Origin: Haloplanus salinus | Lineage (GTDB): Archaea; Halobacteriota; Halobacteria; Halobacteriales; Haloferacaceae | NCBI RefSeq assembly: GCF_003336245.1 | Contig: NZ_QPHM01000001.1 | Span: forward strand, 992,001-1,056,000 | Direction: 5' to 3' | Length of the DNA stretch: 64,000 bases | In this document: positions 51,344-59,914 of the stretch, in pieces | Layout: every line of letters starts with the position of its first letter | Position numbering within the stretch: the stretch's first letter is position 1 | Notes under the pieces: model-generated | Database searches by the model: none | Told to the model about the DNA's origin: nothing | Seen by the model: only the letters and a program-made list of their open reading frames with translations | Translations under genes and position numbers: made by a program

Positions 51344-52224
51344 TCCGCGTCACCGCCGTAGAAATGCATGAAGACCTCCTCGATCGGCGGTTCGTCGATT
51401 TCGATGTCGACGATCCGGTAGTCGGCGAGCGCCGCGAAGAGGGCGTCGTAGTCGCCCGTGAAAGTGAACTGAGCCTCGCGGCCCTCGGACGCGAAGCCGA
51501 CGACGCCGTCGATGTCGAGGGCCGCCTCGGTCAGCGGCGTCTCGGTGTGGAGTCGCACCTGCTTACCCCCGCGAGCGAGCAGTTCCTCGACGATCTCGAC
51601 CGTAATCAGCCGCCCGTCGCGGATGATCCCCACCCGGTCGCAGACCCGTCGGACCTCGCCGAGGATGTGCGAGGAGAAGAAGACGGTCGTCCCGTGGTCC
51701 CGCTCCCCGCGGAGGAAGTCGTGAAACGCCTCCTGTTTCAGCGGGTCGAGCCCGGAGGTGGGTTCGTCCATGACGAGCAAGTCGGGGTCGTGCATGAACG
51801 CCTGCACGATTGCGAGCATCTGCTTGTTGCCCGTCGAGTACTCCCGGATCCGTCGGTCGAGCGGCGGCGTGAACAGGCCGAGGAGTTCGTCACGGCGCTC
51901 GTCGCCTTTGAGTTCGGCCTGGTAGTCCAGAAACTCGCGGCCGGTGACGGAGGGGGTGAAGGCCGGCTCGCCGGGGAGGAAGCCGATACGTGCCTTCGCT
52001 CCACGGAGCGCTCGGTCGTTTCGCACGTCGTTGCCGAAGATTCTCGCGGTGCCCGCCGTCGGCGTCTGAAAGCCCATGAGCTGTCGGATCGTCGTCGACT
52101 TGCCCGCGCCGTTCGGCCCGAGGTAGCCGAATATCTCGCCTGCCTCGATCGAGAAATCGAGGTCCTCGTTGGCGAGGGTGTCGCCGTAGGCCTTCGTCAA
52201 TCCCTCCACCTCGATGACGGCCAT
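51340..52224 (-). CDS. ABC transporter ATP-binding protein
   Basis: The 294-residue ATPase has Walker A GPNGAGKST (residues 36-44), the signature YSTGNKQML in place of LSGGQ, and Walker B LLVMDEPTSGLDP followed by the H-loop in FFSSHIL. The C-terminal ~80 residues form the extra domain common in ABC-2 multidrug-type ATPases. It overlaps the permease gene by 4 bp. The signature variant STGNKQ is known in this branch and does not imply inactivity. Confidence 0.92.
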   Translation of the reverse strand: MAVIEVEGLTKAYGDTLANEDLDFSIEAGEIFGYLGPNGAGKSTTIRQLMGFQTPTAGTARIFGNDVRNDRALRGAKARIGFLPGEPAFTPSVTGREFLDYQAELKGDERRDELLGLFTPPLDRRIREYSTGNKQMLAIVQAFMHDPDLLVMDEPTSGLDPLKQEAFHDFLRGERDHGTTVFFSSHILGEVRRVCDRVGIIRDGRLITVEIVEELLARGGKQVRLHTETPLTEAALDIDGVVGFASEGREAQFTFTGDYDALFAALADYRIVDIEIDEPPIEEVFMHFYGGDAE

Positions 52225-52277
52225 ACGCCCGTCAACGCGACGACGGGAAATATACCTGCGGCCGCCGAAGTGGCTCT

Positions 52278-52598
52278 ATGACCGTCGTTGCACTCCTGTC
52301 GGTTGCCCCGGTGAAAGAAGGAAGCATGGCCGAGGACGTGGCCGACGCGGTGGCTGCACTCGACGACTTCGACGTGAGCTACGGGACGAACCCGATGGGG
52401 ACGGTGATCGAAGCCGACGACGTGGGGACGCTCTTTGCCGCCTGCGAGGCCGCCCACCGCGCCGTCGACGCGGATCGGGTAAGTACCGTGTTGAAGATCG
52501 ACGACAAGCGGACGAGCGACGCGTCGGCGGCGTCGAAAGTCGAGGGCGTCGAACGGGCGCTCGGACGGGAGGCGACCGGCGACCGTGAGCGGGAGTGA
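52278..52598 (+). CDS. MTH1187-family thiamine-binding protein
   Basis: The 106-residue protein matches the MTH1187/YkoF-like family: VVALLSVAPVKEGSMAEDVADAV, SYGTNPMGTVIE and the RVSTVLKIDDKR stretch. The fold binds thiamine or related ligands. The physiological role is unknown. It lies 40 bp before mch on the same strand and may be co-transcribed, and it diverges from the ABC genes. Confidence 0.88.
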   Translation: MTVVALLSVAPVKEGSMAEDVADAVAALDDFDVSYGTNPMGTVIEADDVGTLFAACEAAHRAVDADRVSTVLKIDDKRTSDASAASKVEGVERALGREATGDRERE

Positions 52599-52637
52599 CC
52601 GGCAACCCCTATAAGTGAAAGCGCCCAACCGGCCCGT

Positions 52638-53570
52638 ATGGAGAGTCTCAACCGGATGGCCGTCGAACTCGTCGACGAGGCGATCGACTTCGCCGGCGAG
52701 CTCAACGTCGACGTGTTCGAACTCGACTCGGGGGCGACGGTGCTCGATTTCGGCGTCGAGGCGGCGGGTGGCATCGAAGCCGGGCTGCTGCTCGCGGAGA
52801 TACAGACCGCCGGGCTGGCGACGATTCAGACCCGGATGGACGAGGTAGCCGGGACGCCCTTCCCGCACGTCGAACTCACGACCGACAAGCCGGCGCTCGC
52901 GCTCCTCTGCTCGCAGAAGGCGGGGTGGGAGCTCGCCGCGGAGGGTGTCGACGGCCTCGGCTCCGGCCCGGCGCGCGCGCTCGTCGGCGAGGAGTACGAG
53001 TTCGAGGTCGTCGGCTACTACGACGAGTTCGACCTGACCGTTCTGGCCATCGAGGCCGATAGCCTCCCGGGTGACCCTGCGGCCGAACAAGTGGCCGACC
53101 GCGCCGGCGTCGCGCCCAGCGGCGTCTTCCTGCCGACGTACGCCACGGGGTCGATGGCCGGGAGCGTCAGCGCCGCCGCCCGCGCACCCGAACTCGCCCT
53201 CTTCCGGCTGTTCGAACTCGGCTACGACCCGACGGACGTGGTGTCGGCGGCCGGGAGCGCCCCCGTCGTCCCCGTGAGCCACGACGAAGGGGTGGCGATG
53301 GGCCGCACCAACGACGCCCTCGCCTACGGCGGGCAGGTGTACGTGCAGGTGCGTGAGGACTTCGACCGGTTCGACGAGGTGCCCTCGACCGCCGCCGCGG
53401 AGTACGACACGCCCTTCGAGCAGGTGTTCGAGGACGCCGGCTGGGACTTCTACGAGGTGCCCGAGTCGGTGTTCGCCCCCGCGCAGGTGACCATCGACGT
53501 CGTCGACGGCCCGACGTACGCGCTGGGCGAGACGAACCACGACCTGCTGGCCGAGTCGTTCGGGCTGTGA
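52638..53570 (+). CDS. mch: Methenyltetrahydromethanopterin cyclohydrolase homologue
   Basis: The 310-residue protein is clearly the methanogen-type Mch: SLNRMAVELVDEAIDF, EAAGGIEAGLLLAEIQTAG, VVGYYDEFDLTVLAIE, LPTYATGSMAGSVS and GRTNDALAYGGQV. In methanogens it hydrolyses N5,N10-methenyl-H4MPT; haloarchaea use folate-type carriers, so the enzyme probably acts on methenyl-tetrahydrofolate. The GTG of the next gene overlaps its stop. Confidence 0.93.
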   Translation: MESLNRMAVELVDEAIDFAGELNVDVFELDSGATVLDFGVEAAGGIEAGLLLAEIQTAGLATIQTRMDEVAGTPFPHVELTTDKPALALLCSQKAGWELAAEGVDGLGSGPARALVGEEYEFEVVGYYDEFDLTVLAIEADSLPGDPAAEQVADRAGVAPSGVFLPTYATGSMAGSVSAAARAPELALFRLFELGYDPTDVVSAAGSAPVVPVSHDEGVAMGRTNDALAYGGQVYVQVREDFDRFDEVPSTAAAEYDTPFEQVFEDAGWDFYEVPESVFAPAQVTIDVVDGPTYALGETNHDLLAESFGL

Positions 53571-54058
53571 GGTTCAAACCCGTCCCGCCCGCACCCGGCG
53601 AGTTCGCGTTCGTCGCCCGCGTCCAGCGGGCAGTGCCGCTCGTCCCCGGCACCGAGGACGACTGCTGTGCCCGCCTCGTCGACAGACTCGACCTGTCCGA
53701 CCGCGACGCCGCGCGGACGTGGCTCACCTTCCTCCGAGCGCTCGATCTGGCCGAAGAGACCCCGTCCGGCTACCGACGGACCGACGCGGAGCCGACGGTC
53801 GAGGGCTGTCGGGCGGCCCTCCTCGACCGGGTGTTCGCCGCCGACGCCGTCCACGACGCGCTGGCGGCCGCGGGGCCGCTGACCGCCGACGCCACCTTCG
53901 AGGCCGTCCGCGAACGCGTCCCGACGTGGGAGCGGCACCGCGACACGGAGTGGACGGCCGTGTGGCGCGAGCGGGTGGAGCGCCTGCTCGACTGGCTGGT
54001 CCTGCTGGACGCTGTGGAACGGGTGGAGGATAACCCGGACCGGTATCGGCTCACGTGA
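53567..54058 (+). CDS. Hypothetical winged-helix-like protein coupled to mch
   Basis: The 163-residue soluble protein starts at a GTG overlapping the mch stop (GTGA), so the two are translated together. The sequence is mainly helical with two possible winged-helix halves, DRDAARTWLTFLRALDLAEET...GYRRT and ERVERLLDWLVLLDAVERVED...RYRLT, each ending in a beta-hairpin-like YR-T. I do not recognise the family. The link with mch suggests a role in, or regulation of, C1 metabolism, but this is inference only. Confidence 0.72.
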   Translation: MRFKPVPPAPGEFAFVARVQRAVPLVPGTEDDCCARLVDRLDLSDRDAARTWLTFLRALDLAEETPSGYRRTDAEPTVEGCRAALLDRVFAADAVHDALAAAGPLTADATFEAVRERVPTWERHRDTEWTAVWRERVERLLDWLVLLDAVERVEDNPDRYRLT

Positions 54059-54103
54059 GCGGAATCCGGGGCCATTAACTCGACGCGACGACTACCTCCG
54101 ACG

Positions 54104-54622
54104 ATGGCAGACGACTACCGCGGCGTCGTCGGCGCGTTCCCGTACGCCTTCGGAGCGAGCGACTCCCGGCTGTTCCGCTCGTACGTCGTCCTCGGTGGCC
54201 TAGTGACCGCCGCAGTGAGCCTGCTCTTTATCGCCGCCGTCGTCGGCGTCATCGCGGGGACGACCGGGGGCCGCGGCGGGAGCTTGACGCTCTCGCGGTC
54301 GTTTTTCGCCGTCGTCGGCCTGTTCGTCGTGGTGCCGCTGGTGGCGCCCGTGCTGTTCGTGGCGCGTCGCCACCGGCGTCGCGGACGCGACGACCCCGCG
54401 GACGGCCCGTACGACGCCGCCCTCGCCGCCGCGGGCTACCTGTTCGTCGGATCGCTCTACGTCGGCCTCGTCATCTCGGTGCCCCCGGGCCAGCAGACGA
54501 CGCCGACGGGGGCGCTCGCGCCCCTGATCGCCGCGCTGTACGCGCTCCCACAACTCGCCGGACTGATCCCGCCGTTCGTCGCCGCGGCGGGCATCCTGCT
54601 GGCACACCGGCTGCTCCGCTGA
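54104..54622 (+). CDS. Hypothetical four-helix membrane protein
   Basis: The 172-residue protein has four hydrophobic segments, with a charged loop RRHRRRGRDDPADGP between the second and third. The N-terminal VGAFPYAFGASDSRLFRSYV looks family-specific, seen in haloarchaeal hypothetical proteins. No function can be proposed. It follows the mch-coupled gene by 45 bp and may be in the same operon. Confidence 0.72.
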   Translation: MADDYRGVVGAFPYAFGASDSRLFRSYVVLGGLVTAAVSLLFIAAVVGVIAGTTGGRGGSLTLSRSFFAVVGLFVVVPLVAPVLFVARRHRRRGRDDPADGPYDAALAAAGYLFVGSLYVGLVISVPPGQQTTPTGALAPLIAALYALPQLAGLIPPFVAAAGILLAHRLLR

Positions 54623-54673
54623 CGGCGCCGGCGTGACGAAACCCCGAAACCCCCCGCTCACCTACCACGGTCC

Positions 54674-55144
54674 ATGACCGACGACAAGACGGGCACCTTC
54701 CTCGTCACCGCGGCCGACGACGACTCCGCGGTGCTCAGCGACGTGGACGACGGGCAGGTACACACCCTCGCCGAGAACCCCGGCGTGGAGGTCGGGGAGG
54801 CCATCGAGGGCACCGTCGCCCCGGAGCCGCCGATGGAGGTGGCGTGGCGACTCGTCGACGTGGCCGAGCGCTGGACGATCAGTATCGAGGAGAGCACGGA
54901 GTCGCCGACGACGCTCGAACGCGAGCTAGCGGCGGAGGGGGCGGTCGGCGAACTCACGAAACGGGAACGCGCGGGCACGGGGGAGATTCACGTCCTCACC
55001 GTGGCCGAGGACGAGACGGACGACGCCGTCGTGGACGTGTTAGACGACGCGGCGGGCCTCCGCGAGCGTGCGGCGCGGCTCGGCGTCGAGCGCGTGGTCG
55101 TGCGGTCGGCGCCGGGCGTGGTGAGCGTGCGATACCTGCCGTAG
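54674..55144 (+). CDS. DUF5812 family protein
   Basis: The 156-residue soluble protein begins KTGTFLVTAADDDSAVLSDV and contains VHTLAENPGVEVGEAIEGTV and PPMEVAWRLVDV, the haloarchaeal DUF5812 pattern. The first half resembles an OB-like beta domain and the second half is helical. Function unknown. About 170 bp without a gene separate it from secF. Confidence 0.82.
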   Translation: MTDDKTGTFLVTAADDDSAVLSDVDDGQVHTLAENPGVEVGEAIEGTVAPEPPMEVAWRLVDVAERWTISIEESTESPTTLERELAAEGAVGELTKRERAGTGEIHVLTVAEDETDDAVVDVLDDAAGLRERAARLGVERVVVRSAPGVVSVRYLP

Positions 55145-55316
55145 GCGACGTTCGGCGTCGGGACCGTGAGGGAGTCGACGGACACCCGTTCGCGGCGTCG
55201 ATCCCCGTGAGACAGATGGCACGTGACGATACCGGGCGTCCCGTCGACCGCGAGTGCGCGTGGCGGTTCGGCGCGACATAAGAAGGCTTAGTAGGCGTCG
55301 GGCTGGACCGGCGGGC

Positions 55317-56192
55317 ATGGTAGCGTTCGAAGTGCCGGAGATCGATTACACCCGGTACACGAATCGCCAGCTCGCGGCGGTGCCGCTCGCGGTGCTCGCG
55401 GTTGCCCTCCTGATCATCGCGGGGTGGTACGCCGCGACTGGCGTGCCGGTCAACCCCGGCCTCGAATTCACTGGCGGCGCGGAGATCAGAGTCGCCGTCG
55501 ACGCACCGGACGGCCAGGCACGCGAGCGGATTCAGCAGGCGTTCGACCCCGCACCCGAGACGATTCGGGGCGTCCCCTCCGACAACACCTACATCCTAAC
55601 CTTCCAGACCGAGGAGGTGGGGGTGTCGGCGCTCGAAGAGCAAGCGCGCGCGGCCGGGTTCGAGGTGCAGTCGAGCTACACCGTCTCGCCCTCCTTCGGG
55701 TCGCGGACGCAACTGCTCGCCCTCGGCGGCGTCGCCTTCGCCTTCCTGGGCATGAGCGCGCTCGTCTTCCTCATGTTCCGGACCTTCGTCCCTTCCGTCG
55801 CCGTCGTCATCTCGGCGTTCTCCGACATCGTCATTCCGGTGGCGCTGATGAACGTCCTCGACATCGAACTGACGCTGGGAACCGTCGCCGCGCTCCTCAT
55901 GATCATCGGGTACAGCGTCGACTCCGACATCCTACTCAACAACCACATCCTCAGACGGTCGGGCGAGTTCTACGAATCGACTCACCGCGCGATGCGGACC
56001 GGCGTCACCATGACGCTCACGTCGCTCGCGGCGATGACCGTCATGACCATCGTGGCGACGCTGTTCGGGATTCAACTGCTCGCCGCCATCGGGACGGTCC
56101 TGGTGTTCGGTCTCTCGGCCGACCTCATGAACACCTACATGCTCAACCTCAGCCTCCTCCGCTGGTACAAGTACGAGGGGGTGGCTAACTGA
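55317..56192 (+). CDS. secF: Protein translocase subunit SecF
   Basis: The 291-residue protein has six membrane helices and the SecF fingerprints GLEFTGGAEIRV after helix 1, VVISAFSDIVIPVALMNVL and GYSVDSDILLNNHILRR. With SecD it uses the ion gradient to aid protein export. Start ATG at 55317. The TGA overlaps the secD ATG by one base. SecF before SecD is the usual haloarchaeal order, opposite to bacteria. Confidence 0.94.
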   Translation: MVAFEVPEIDYTRYTNRQLAAVPLAVLAVALLIIAGWYAATGVPVNPGLEFTGGAEIRVAVDAPDGQARERIQQAFDPAPETIRGVPSDNTYILTFQTEEVGVSALEEQARAAGFEVQSSYTVSPSFGSRTQLLALGGVAFAFLGMSALVFLMFRTFVPSVAVVISAFSDIVIPVALMNVLDIELTLGTVAALLMIIGYSVDSDILLNNHILRRSGEFYESTHRAMRTGVTMTLTSLAAMTVMTIVATLFGIQLLAAIGTVLVFGLSADLMNTYMLNLSLLRWYKYEGVAN

Positions 56193-57754
56193 TGGGCGTC
56201 GTCCGGGAGAACTGGCGGATCTTCCTCCTGATCGTCGTGTTGCTGGGCAGCCTCTTCGCGCTGTTCTCGCCGACGGTCGCCGAGGGAGGCGCCGAAGCGC
56301 CCGGCGTCGCGAGTAGCGGCGCGACGAACCTCCAGTACGGCCTCCAGCTCTCCGGCGGGACGCGCATCCGCGCGCCGCTGGTGGGCGTCACCGCCGCCGA
56401 AGTCGAGTACGGCGACGTGGAGACGCCGGAAGCCGAACGGGAGGTGGCCGGCCGACTCGGGGACGTGAGCGTCGCCGACGTCATCGTTCGGCCGACGTCG
56501 GAGACGAGCGGCACCGTCGAGGTGACGGCCGACGGCGTGACGCCCGCGGAACTCGGGCGCGCACTCGACGCGGCGGGGTACGAATACGCCGAGACGCGGA
56601 ACGGGGTCACCGAGGAGACGCGCGCCCAGACCGTCGACATCCTCGCGGACAAGATCAACGAGGCCGGCCTCTCCGGCGGGACCGTCCAGCAGATTCAGAC
56701 CCCGACGGGTGAGAACTTCATCCTCGTCGAGGTGCCCGACGCGAACCGCCAGCGCGTCGTCGACCTGGTGAACCAGCGTGGGAGCGTCCGCGTCGACGCC
56801 TACTACCCGAGCGACGGCGGCTACGAACAGACGACGGTGCTCGAACGCGACGACTTCCAGAGCATCGGCAACGCCCAACAGGGCGGCGAAGGACAGCTCC
56901 CGAACGTGCCGGTCGTCGTGCGCGAGGACGTAGCCCCCCGGTTCCAACAGCAGATGAGTCAGTCCGGCCTCGCGGGACAGGGTGGCTCCCGGTGTAGTTA
57001 CACGACGTCGCCCAACAGCACGGACGCCTGCCTGCTCCTGATCGTCGACGGACAGGTCGTCAACTCCTTCGGGATGAGCCCCGGACTCGCCGCCAGCATG
57101 CAGTCCGGCGACTGGGCACAGGACCCTCGCTTCGTCCTGCAGACCCAGAACTTCAGCGAGTCCCGCCAGGTGGCGATCAACCTGCGCGCCGGCGCGCTCC
57201 CCGCCCAACTCGACATCGGCCCGGACGGCGAGGGCACCTCCTCGTTCATCGCGCCGAGTCAGGGGGAGCAGTTCCGCATCGACTCGCTGTTGACGGGGAT
57301 CATCGCGGTCTTTGCCGTCGCGGGCGTGGTCTTCCTGCGCTACGGTGAGGTCGAGGTGGCCCTGCCGATGATCGTCACCGCGCTCTCGGAAGTGGTGATC
57401 CTGCTCGGCTTCGCGGCCGGCATCGGCTACCCGCTCGACCTCTCGGTGATCGCCGGCTTCATCGCCGTCATCGGGACGGGGGTGGACGACCTGATCATCA
57501 TCGCCGACGAGGTGATGGCCCAGGGCGACGTGAACAGCCGTCGCGTCTTCCAGTCGCGCTTCAGGAAGGCGTTCTGGGTCATCGGCGCCGCCGCCGCGAC
57601 GACCATCATCGCGATGAGTCCGCTCGCGGTCCTCTCGCTCGGCGACCTACAGGGCTTCGCCATCTTCACCATCCTCGGCGTCGTCGTGGGCGTCCTACTC
57701 ACGCGCCCGGCGTACGGGGACATCCTCCGGGCGCTGCTCACCCGGGACGACTAG
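56192..57754 (+). CDS. secD: Protein translocase subunit SecD
   Basis: The 520-residue partner of SecF has helix 1 near the N-terminus, the LQYGLQLSGGTRIRAPL motif, a large external P1 domain (about residues 60-350), and five C-terminal helices with LPMIVTALSEVVILLGFA and GTGVDDLIIIADE. It is longer than SecF because of the P1 domain. Coupled to secF by TGATG. The stop overlaps that of rnhB by 4 bp on the other strand. Confidence 0.94.
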   Translation: MGVVRENWRIFLLIVVLLGSLFALFSPTVAEGGAEAPGVASSGATNLQYGLQLSGGTRIRAPLVGVTAAEVEYGDVETPEAEREVAGRLGDVSVADVIVRPTSETSGTVEVTADGVTPAELGRALDAAGYEYAETRNGVTEETRAQTVDILADKINEAGLSGGTVQQIQTPTGENFILVEVPDANRQRVVDLVNQRGSVRVDAYYPSDGGYEQTTVLERDDFQSIGNAQQGGEGQLPNVPVVVREDVAPRFQQQMSQSGLAGQGGSRCSYTTSPNSTDACLLLIVDGQVVNSFGMSPGLAASMQSGDWAQDPRFVLQTQNFSESRQVAINLRAGALPAQLDIGPDGEGTSSFIAPSQGEQFRIDSLLTGIIAVFAVAGVVFLRYGEVEVALPMIVTALSEVVILLGFAAGIGYPLDLSVIAGFIAVIGTGVDDLIIIADEVMAQGDVNSRRVFQSRFRKAFWVIGAAAATTIIAMSPLAVLSLGDLQGFAIFTILGVVVGVLLTRPAYGDILRALLTRDD

Positions 57755-58389
57755 AAGTCCGCGAGCGACGACTGCTCTGCGGCCGCGAGCACGTCGTCGC
57801 AGGTCGACCACGACGCCCGCGCACACGCCGGCAGTTCACCGTTCTCACGGACGTACTCGGCCAGAAAGGTTCGCGTCCGCTCGTCGCTCGGGTAGCCGCT
57901 CCCCACCTCGCCGTAGGCGTCCGCGAGCGCCTCGATACGGGCGTCGCGGTGCACCTTCGCGACGACGCTCGCCGCCGCGACGTGTGGGTAGCGTTCGTCC
58001 GCACGGTGTTCCGACCGGACCGTCACCGCGGCGTCGACGCCCGCGCCGACCTTCCGCCCGAACCGGCCGGCGTCCACGTCGCCCGCGTCGACGACGACCG
58101 AATCGTCGTCGCCGGCCACCGCCGCGATGGCCTCGACCTGTCCCGCGACGGTCAGGCCGTTCATGTCCGTCTCGGGGTCGTCGATGCGCGCCGGTGACAC
58201 GACGGCGACGCTCACGTCGACCGCCGCGTCGTCTCGCAGGCGGTCGGCGAGTTCGCGCCGCCGGGAGGGCGCGAGGCGCTTCGAGTCGTCGACGCCGTCG
58301 GGGACGGCGTCGGCCGGCGCCCGAACCGCCGCGGCGACCATCGGCCCCAACACCGGTCCCTTCCCCGCCTCGTCGGCACCGATCTGCAT
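57751..58389 (-). CDS. rnhB: Ribonuclease HII
   Basis: The 212-residue protein removes ribonucleotides from DNA and RNA-DNA hybrids. The active-site acidic residues are in GADEAGKGPV (Asp, Glu), VVDAGDVD and the late region DERTRTF. I prefer the ATG at 58389 (MQIGADEAG), which fits the archaeal N-terminus and lies about 26 nt from a TATA-like TCAAAACC (GGTTTTGA on the coding strand); an ATG at 58434 would add 15 residues. Confidence 0.93.
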   Translation of the reverse strand: MQIGADEAGKGPVLGPMVAAAVRAPADAVPDGVDDSKRLAPSRRRELADRLRDDAAVDVSVAVVSPARIDDPETDMNGLTVAGQVEAIAAVAGDDDSVVVDAGDVDAGRFGRKVGAGVDAAVTVRSEHRADERYPHVAAASVVAKVHRDARIEALADAYGEVGSGYPSDERTRTFLAEYVRENGELPACARASWSTCDDVLAAAEQSSLADF

Positions 58390-58459
58390 ATCCGCAGGTG
58401 TGTGGGGGGCGTCAAAACCGTTCGGGTCGGTCATCGGCCACACCCCGGCGGCGGCGCGC

Positions 58460-59437
58460 TTACCCGGTGGCCGTGCCGTTCGTCCGATTCGCTGTGAGGG
58501 ACACGTCCGACTCCGAGGCGTTCCCGGCCGTTCGCCCGCCAGTCTGGAGGATGATCGGCGTCCCGTCGCGGTCGGTTGCGAGGATGATCTTATCCGATGC
58601 GTCGATGCTCTTGATATACTGCTGTCGCAACACGATCGGATTCGATCGGAGGGCGTCTCCACGAATCTCGATGACGCGGGCGTCGGCCTCGGCACGTATC
58701 TCCTGGCGCTGTTTCTCGCGTCTCGCCTGTTCGATCTCGAATTTCTTTTTCTGGACGCGCTGTTTGGCGATCTCCTTCTCGTTGAGCGCCTGATCGTAGG
58801 AGTCCGGCAGGTTGACATCCCGGACCTGTACTTCCTCCAAGACGAGTGCCTCGCCCTCGAAGGCCGATCGCAGTTTCCCTTGGGCGGCCGCGGCCAGTCG
58901 TTCGCGCCCCTGTTGGGTGTATATCTCGCTCGTCTGGATGCCGGCAGCCTCGGTTCGAAGCTGTGACCTGACGGACGGTCGGATGAGGCGGCGTTCGGCC
59001 TGCCCGACCGTTCGCCACTGGCTGACGAACGTGGCCGGGTCGTCCCGCTGGACGCGGTACCGAACCGTGATGTCGATGTCGACCGTGGTACCGTTTATCG
59101 TCTGGACGGTGACCGCGTCGGCCCGTCCCGGGTTGTCACCCTCACCTTGCGTGTTCGCCATCGTGTACGTTCGCGGCCGAATCTCCACGTCCTGTACCGA
59201 GTCTTTCACCGGGACGATGAGGTGCGCCCCCGGCGGCAGTTCATCGCCGGTCACCGCGCCGAAGGACTTCTGCACGCCGACGTGGCCTTCGGGCACCTGG
59301 TGGTAGCCGCCGAGCAACGTCGCGACGACCACGAGGGTGGCGACGCCCACGGCGGCGAGTTTGAGCAGCCGACCGACGTCGAAATCCGAACTGGACCCCG
59401 AGTCGGGATCGGAAAACGGATCGGAATCACTACTCAT
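58460..59437 (-). CDS. Prohibitin/SPFH-domain membrane protein
   Basis: The 325-residue protein has a Ser/Asp-rich N-terminus, one membrane helix (LAAVGVATLVVVATLLGG) and an SPFH domain: VPEGHVGVQKSFGAVTGDEL, VRDVNLPDSYDQALNEKEIAKQRVQKKKFEIEQ with coiled coil, and a Thr/Asn-rich tail. Prohibitin-like proteins form membrane scaffolds and regulate proteases. It is a single gene; the start at 59437 avoids an arginine-rich extension. Partners are not adjacent. Confidence 0.9.
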   Translation of the reverse strand: MSSDSDPFSDPDSGSSSDFDVGRLLKLAAVGVATLVVVATLLGGYHQVPEGHVGVQKSFGAVTGDELPPGAHLIVPVKDSVQDVEIRPRTYTMANTQGEGDNPGRADAVTVQTINGTTVDIDITVRYRVQRDDPATFVSQWRTVGQAERRLIRPSVRSQLRTEAAGIQTSEIYTQQGRERLAAAAQGKLRSAFEGEALVLEEVQVRDVNLPDSYDQALNEKEIAKQRVQKKKFEIEQARREKQRQEIRAEADARVIEIRGDALRSNPIVLRQQYIKSIDASDKIILATDRDGTPIILQTGGRTAGNASESDVSLTANRTNGTATG

Positions 59438-59838
59438 CGTCGTGTCCGTGTCCGCCGGTCGGGCCGTAGTTTGGGAACCATACCGCCGGTTACGGGCCAC
59501 CGATCATAATAGTCGGGGAACTGCTGCGGAGCCGGACACCGACGGAAGCGCTCCGCTCACCGACGACCGGGGGAACCGTGACCTCCCACTGCCGGCTGTG
59601 CACCGGGGTGGCCGCACGAGCGGCGCCCGGTCGGTGGGGGCGCGGCATCGCTACTGGCGCAAGATCCGTGTTCGCTCCCGTGTGTTCGGCGGACGGGCGA
59701 CTATCGGGACCGGACTCCTCGGCGCGTTTCAGTGTCGCTCGCTCGGCTCTCGACGGCAGTTTCGAGAGCCACCGCCGGGTGGGCGCAGTCCGGCACGGAA
59801 ACTGTTAAGACCGGATTGGGCTAAAAAAGAAGCAACTC
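59438..59838. other. 401-bp intergenic region between the SPFH gene and ilvE
   Basis: No credible gene is seen; a 76-codon plus-strand ORF here has no conserved pattern. The left part holds the SPFH promoter (A/T-rich GACTATTATGATC near 59505-59517). The right part carries A/T-rich ACTGTTAAG (59801-59809) and CTAAAAAAG (59821-59829), probably the ilvE promoter. The middle is GC-rich without clear structure. Confidence 0.6.
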
Positions 59839-59913
59839 ATGTCGCTCGATACGGTGACTTCTACCGACGCGACTCGGACGGGAAGCGCACGCCTCGGTCT
59901 AGGGGGTGCGTGA
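59839..59913 (+). CDS. Possible 24-residue leader peptide upstream of ilvE
   Basis: The short ORF starts MSLDTVTSTDATRTGS and ends in TGA one base before the ilvE ATG. Five of 24 residues are Thr and three are Leu. An in-frame GTG at 59854 would give a 19-residue version if CTAAAAAAG is the TATA box. A hairpin, CGCAC/GTGCG with inner CCT/AGG pairs, spans the end of the ORF up to the ilvE start. Translational coupling or attenuation is possible but unproven. Confidence 0.4.
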   Translation: MSLDTVTSTDATRTGSARLGLGGA

Positions 59914-59914
59914 G

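Noticed and set aside
53560-53595. GGTTCAAACCCG resembling a tRNA T-loop
   Set aside because: The flanking bases do not form a T-stem and no cloverleaf can be drawn; it lies in coding sequence at the mch stop.
59578-59808. 76-codon plus-strand ORF in the SPFH-ilvE gap with a CRLC motif
   Set aside because: No second zinc half-site, no promoter at proper distance and shadow-like composition.
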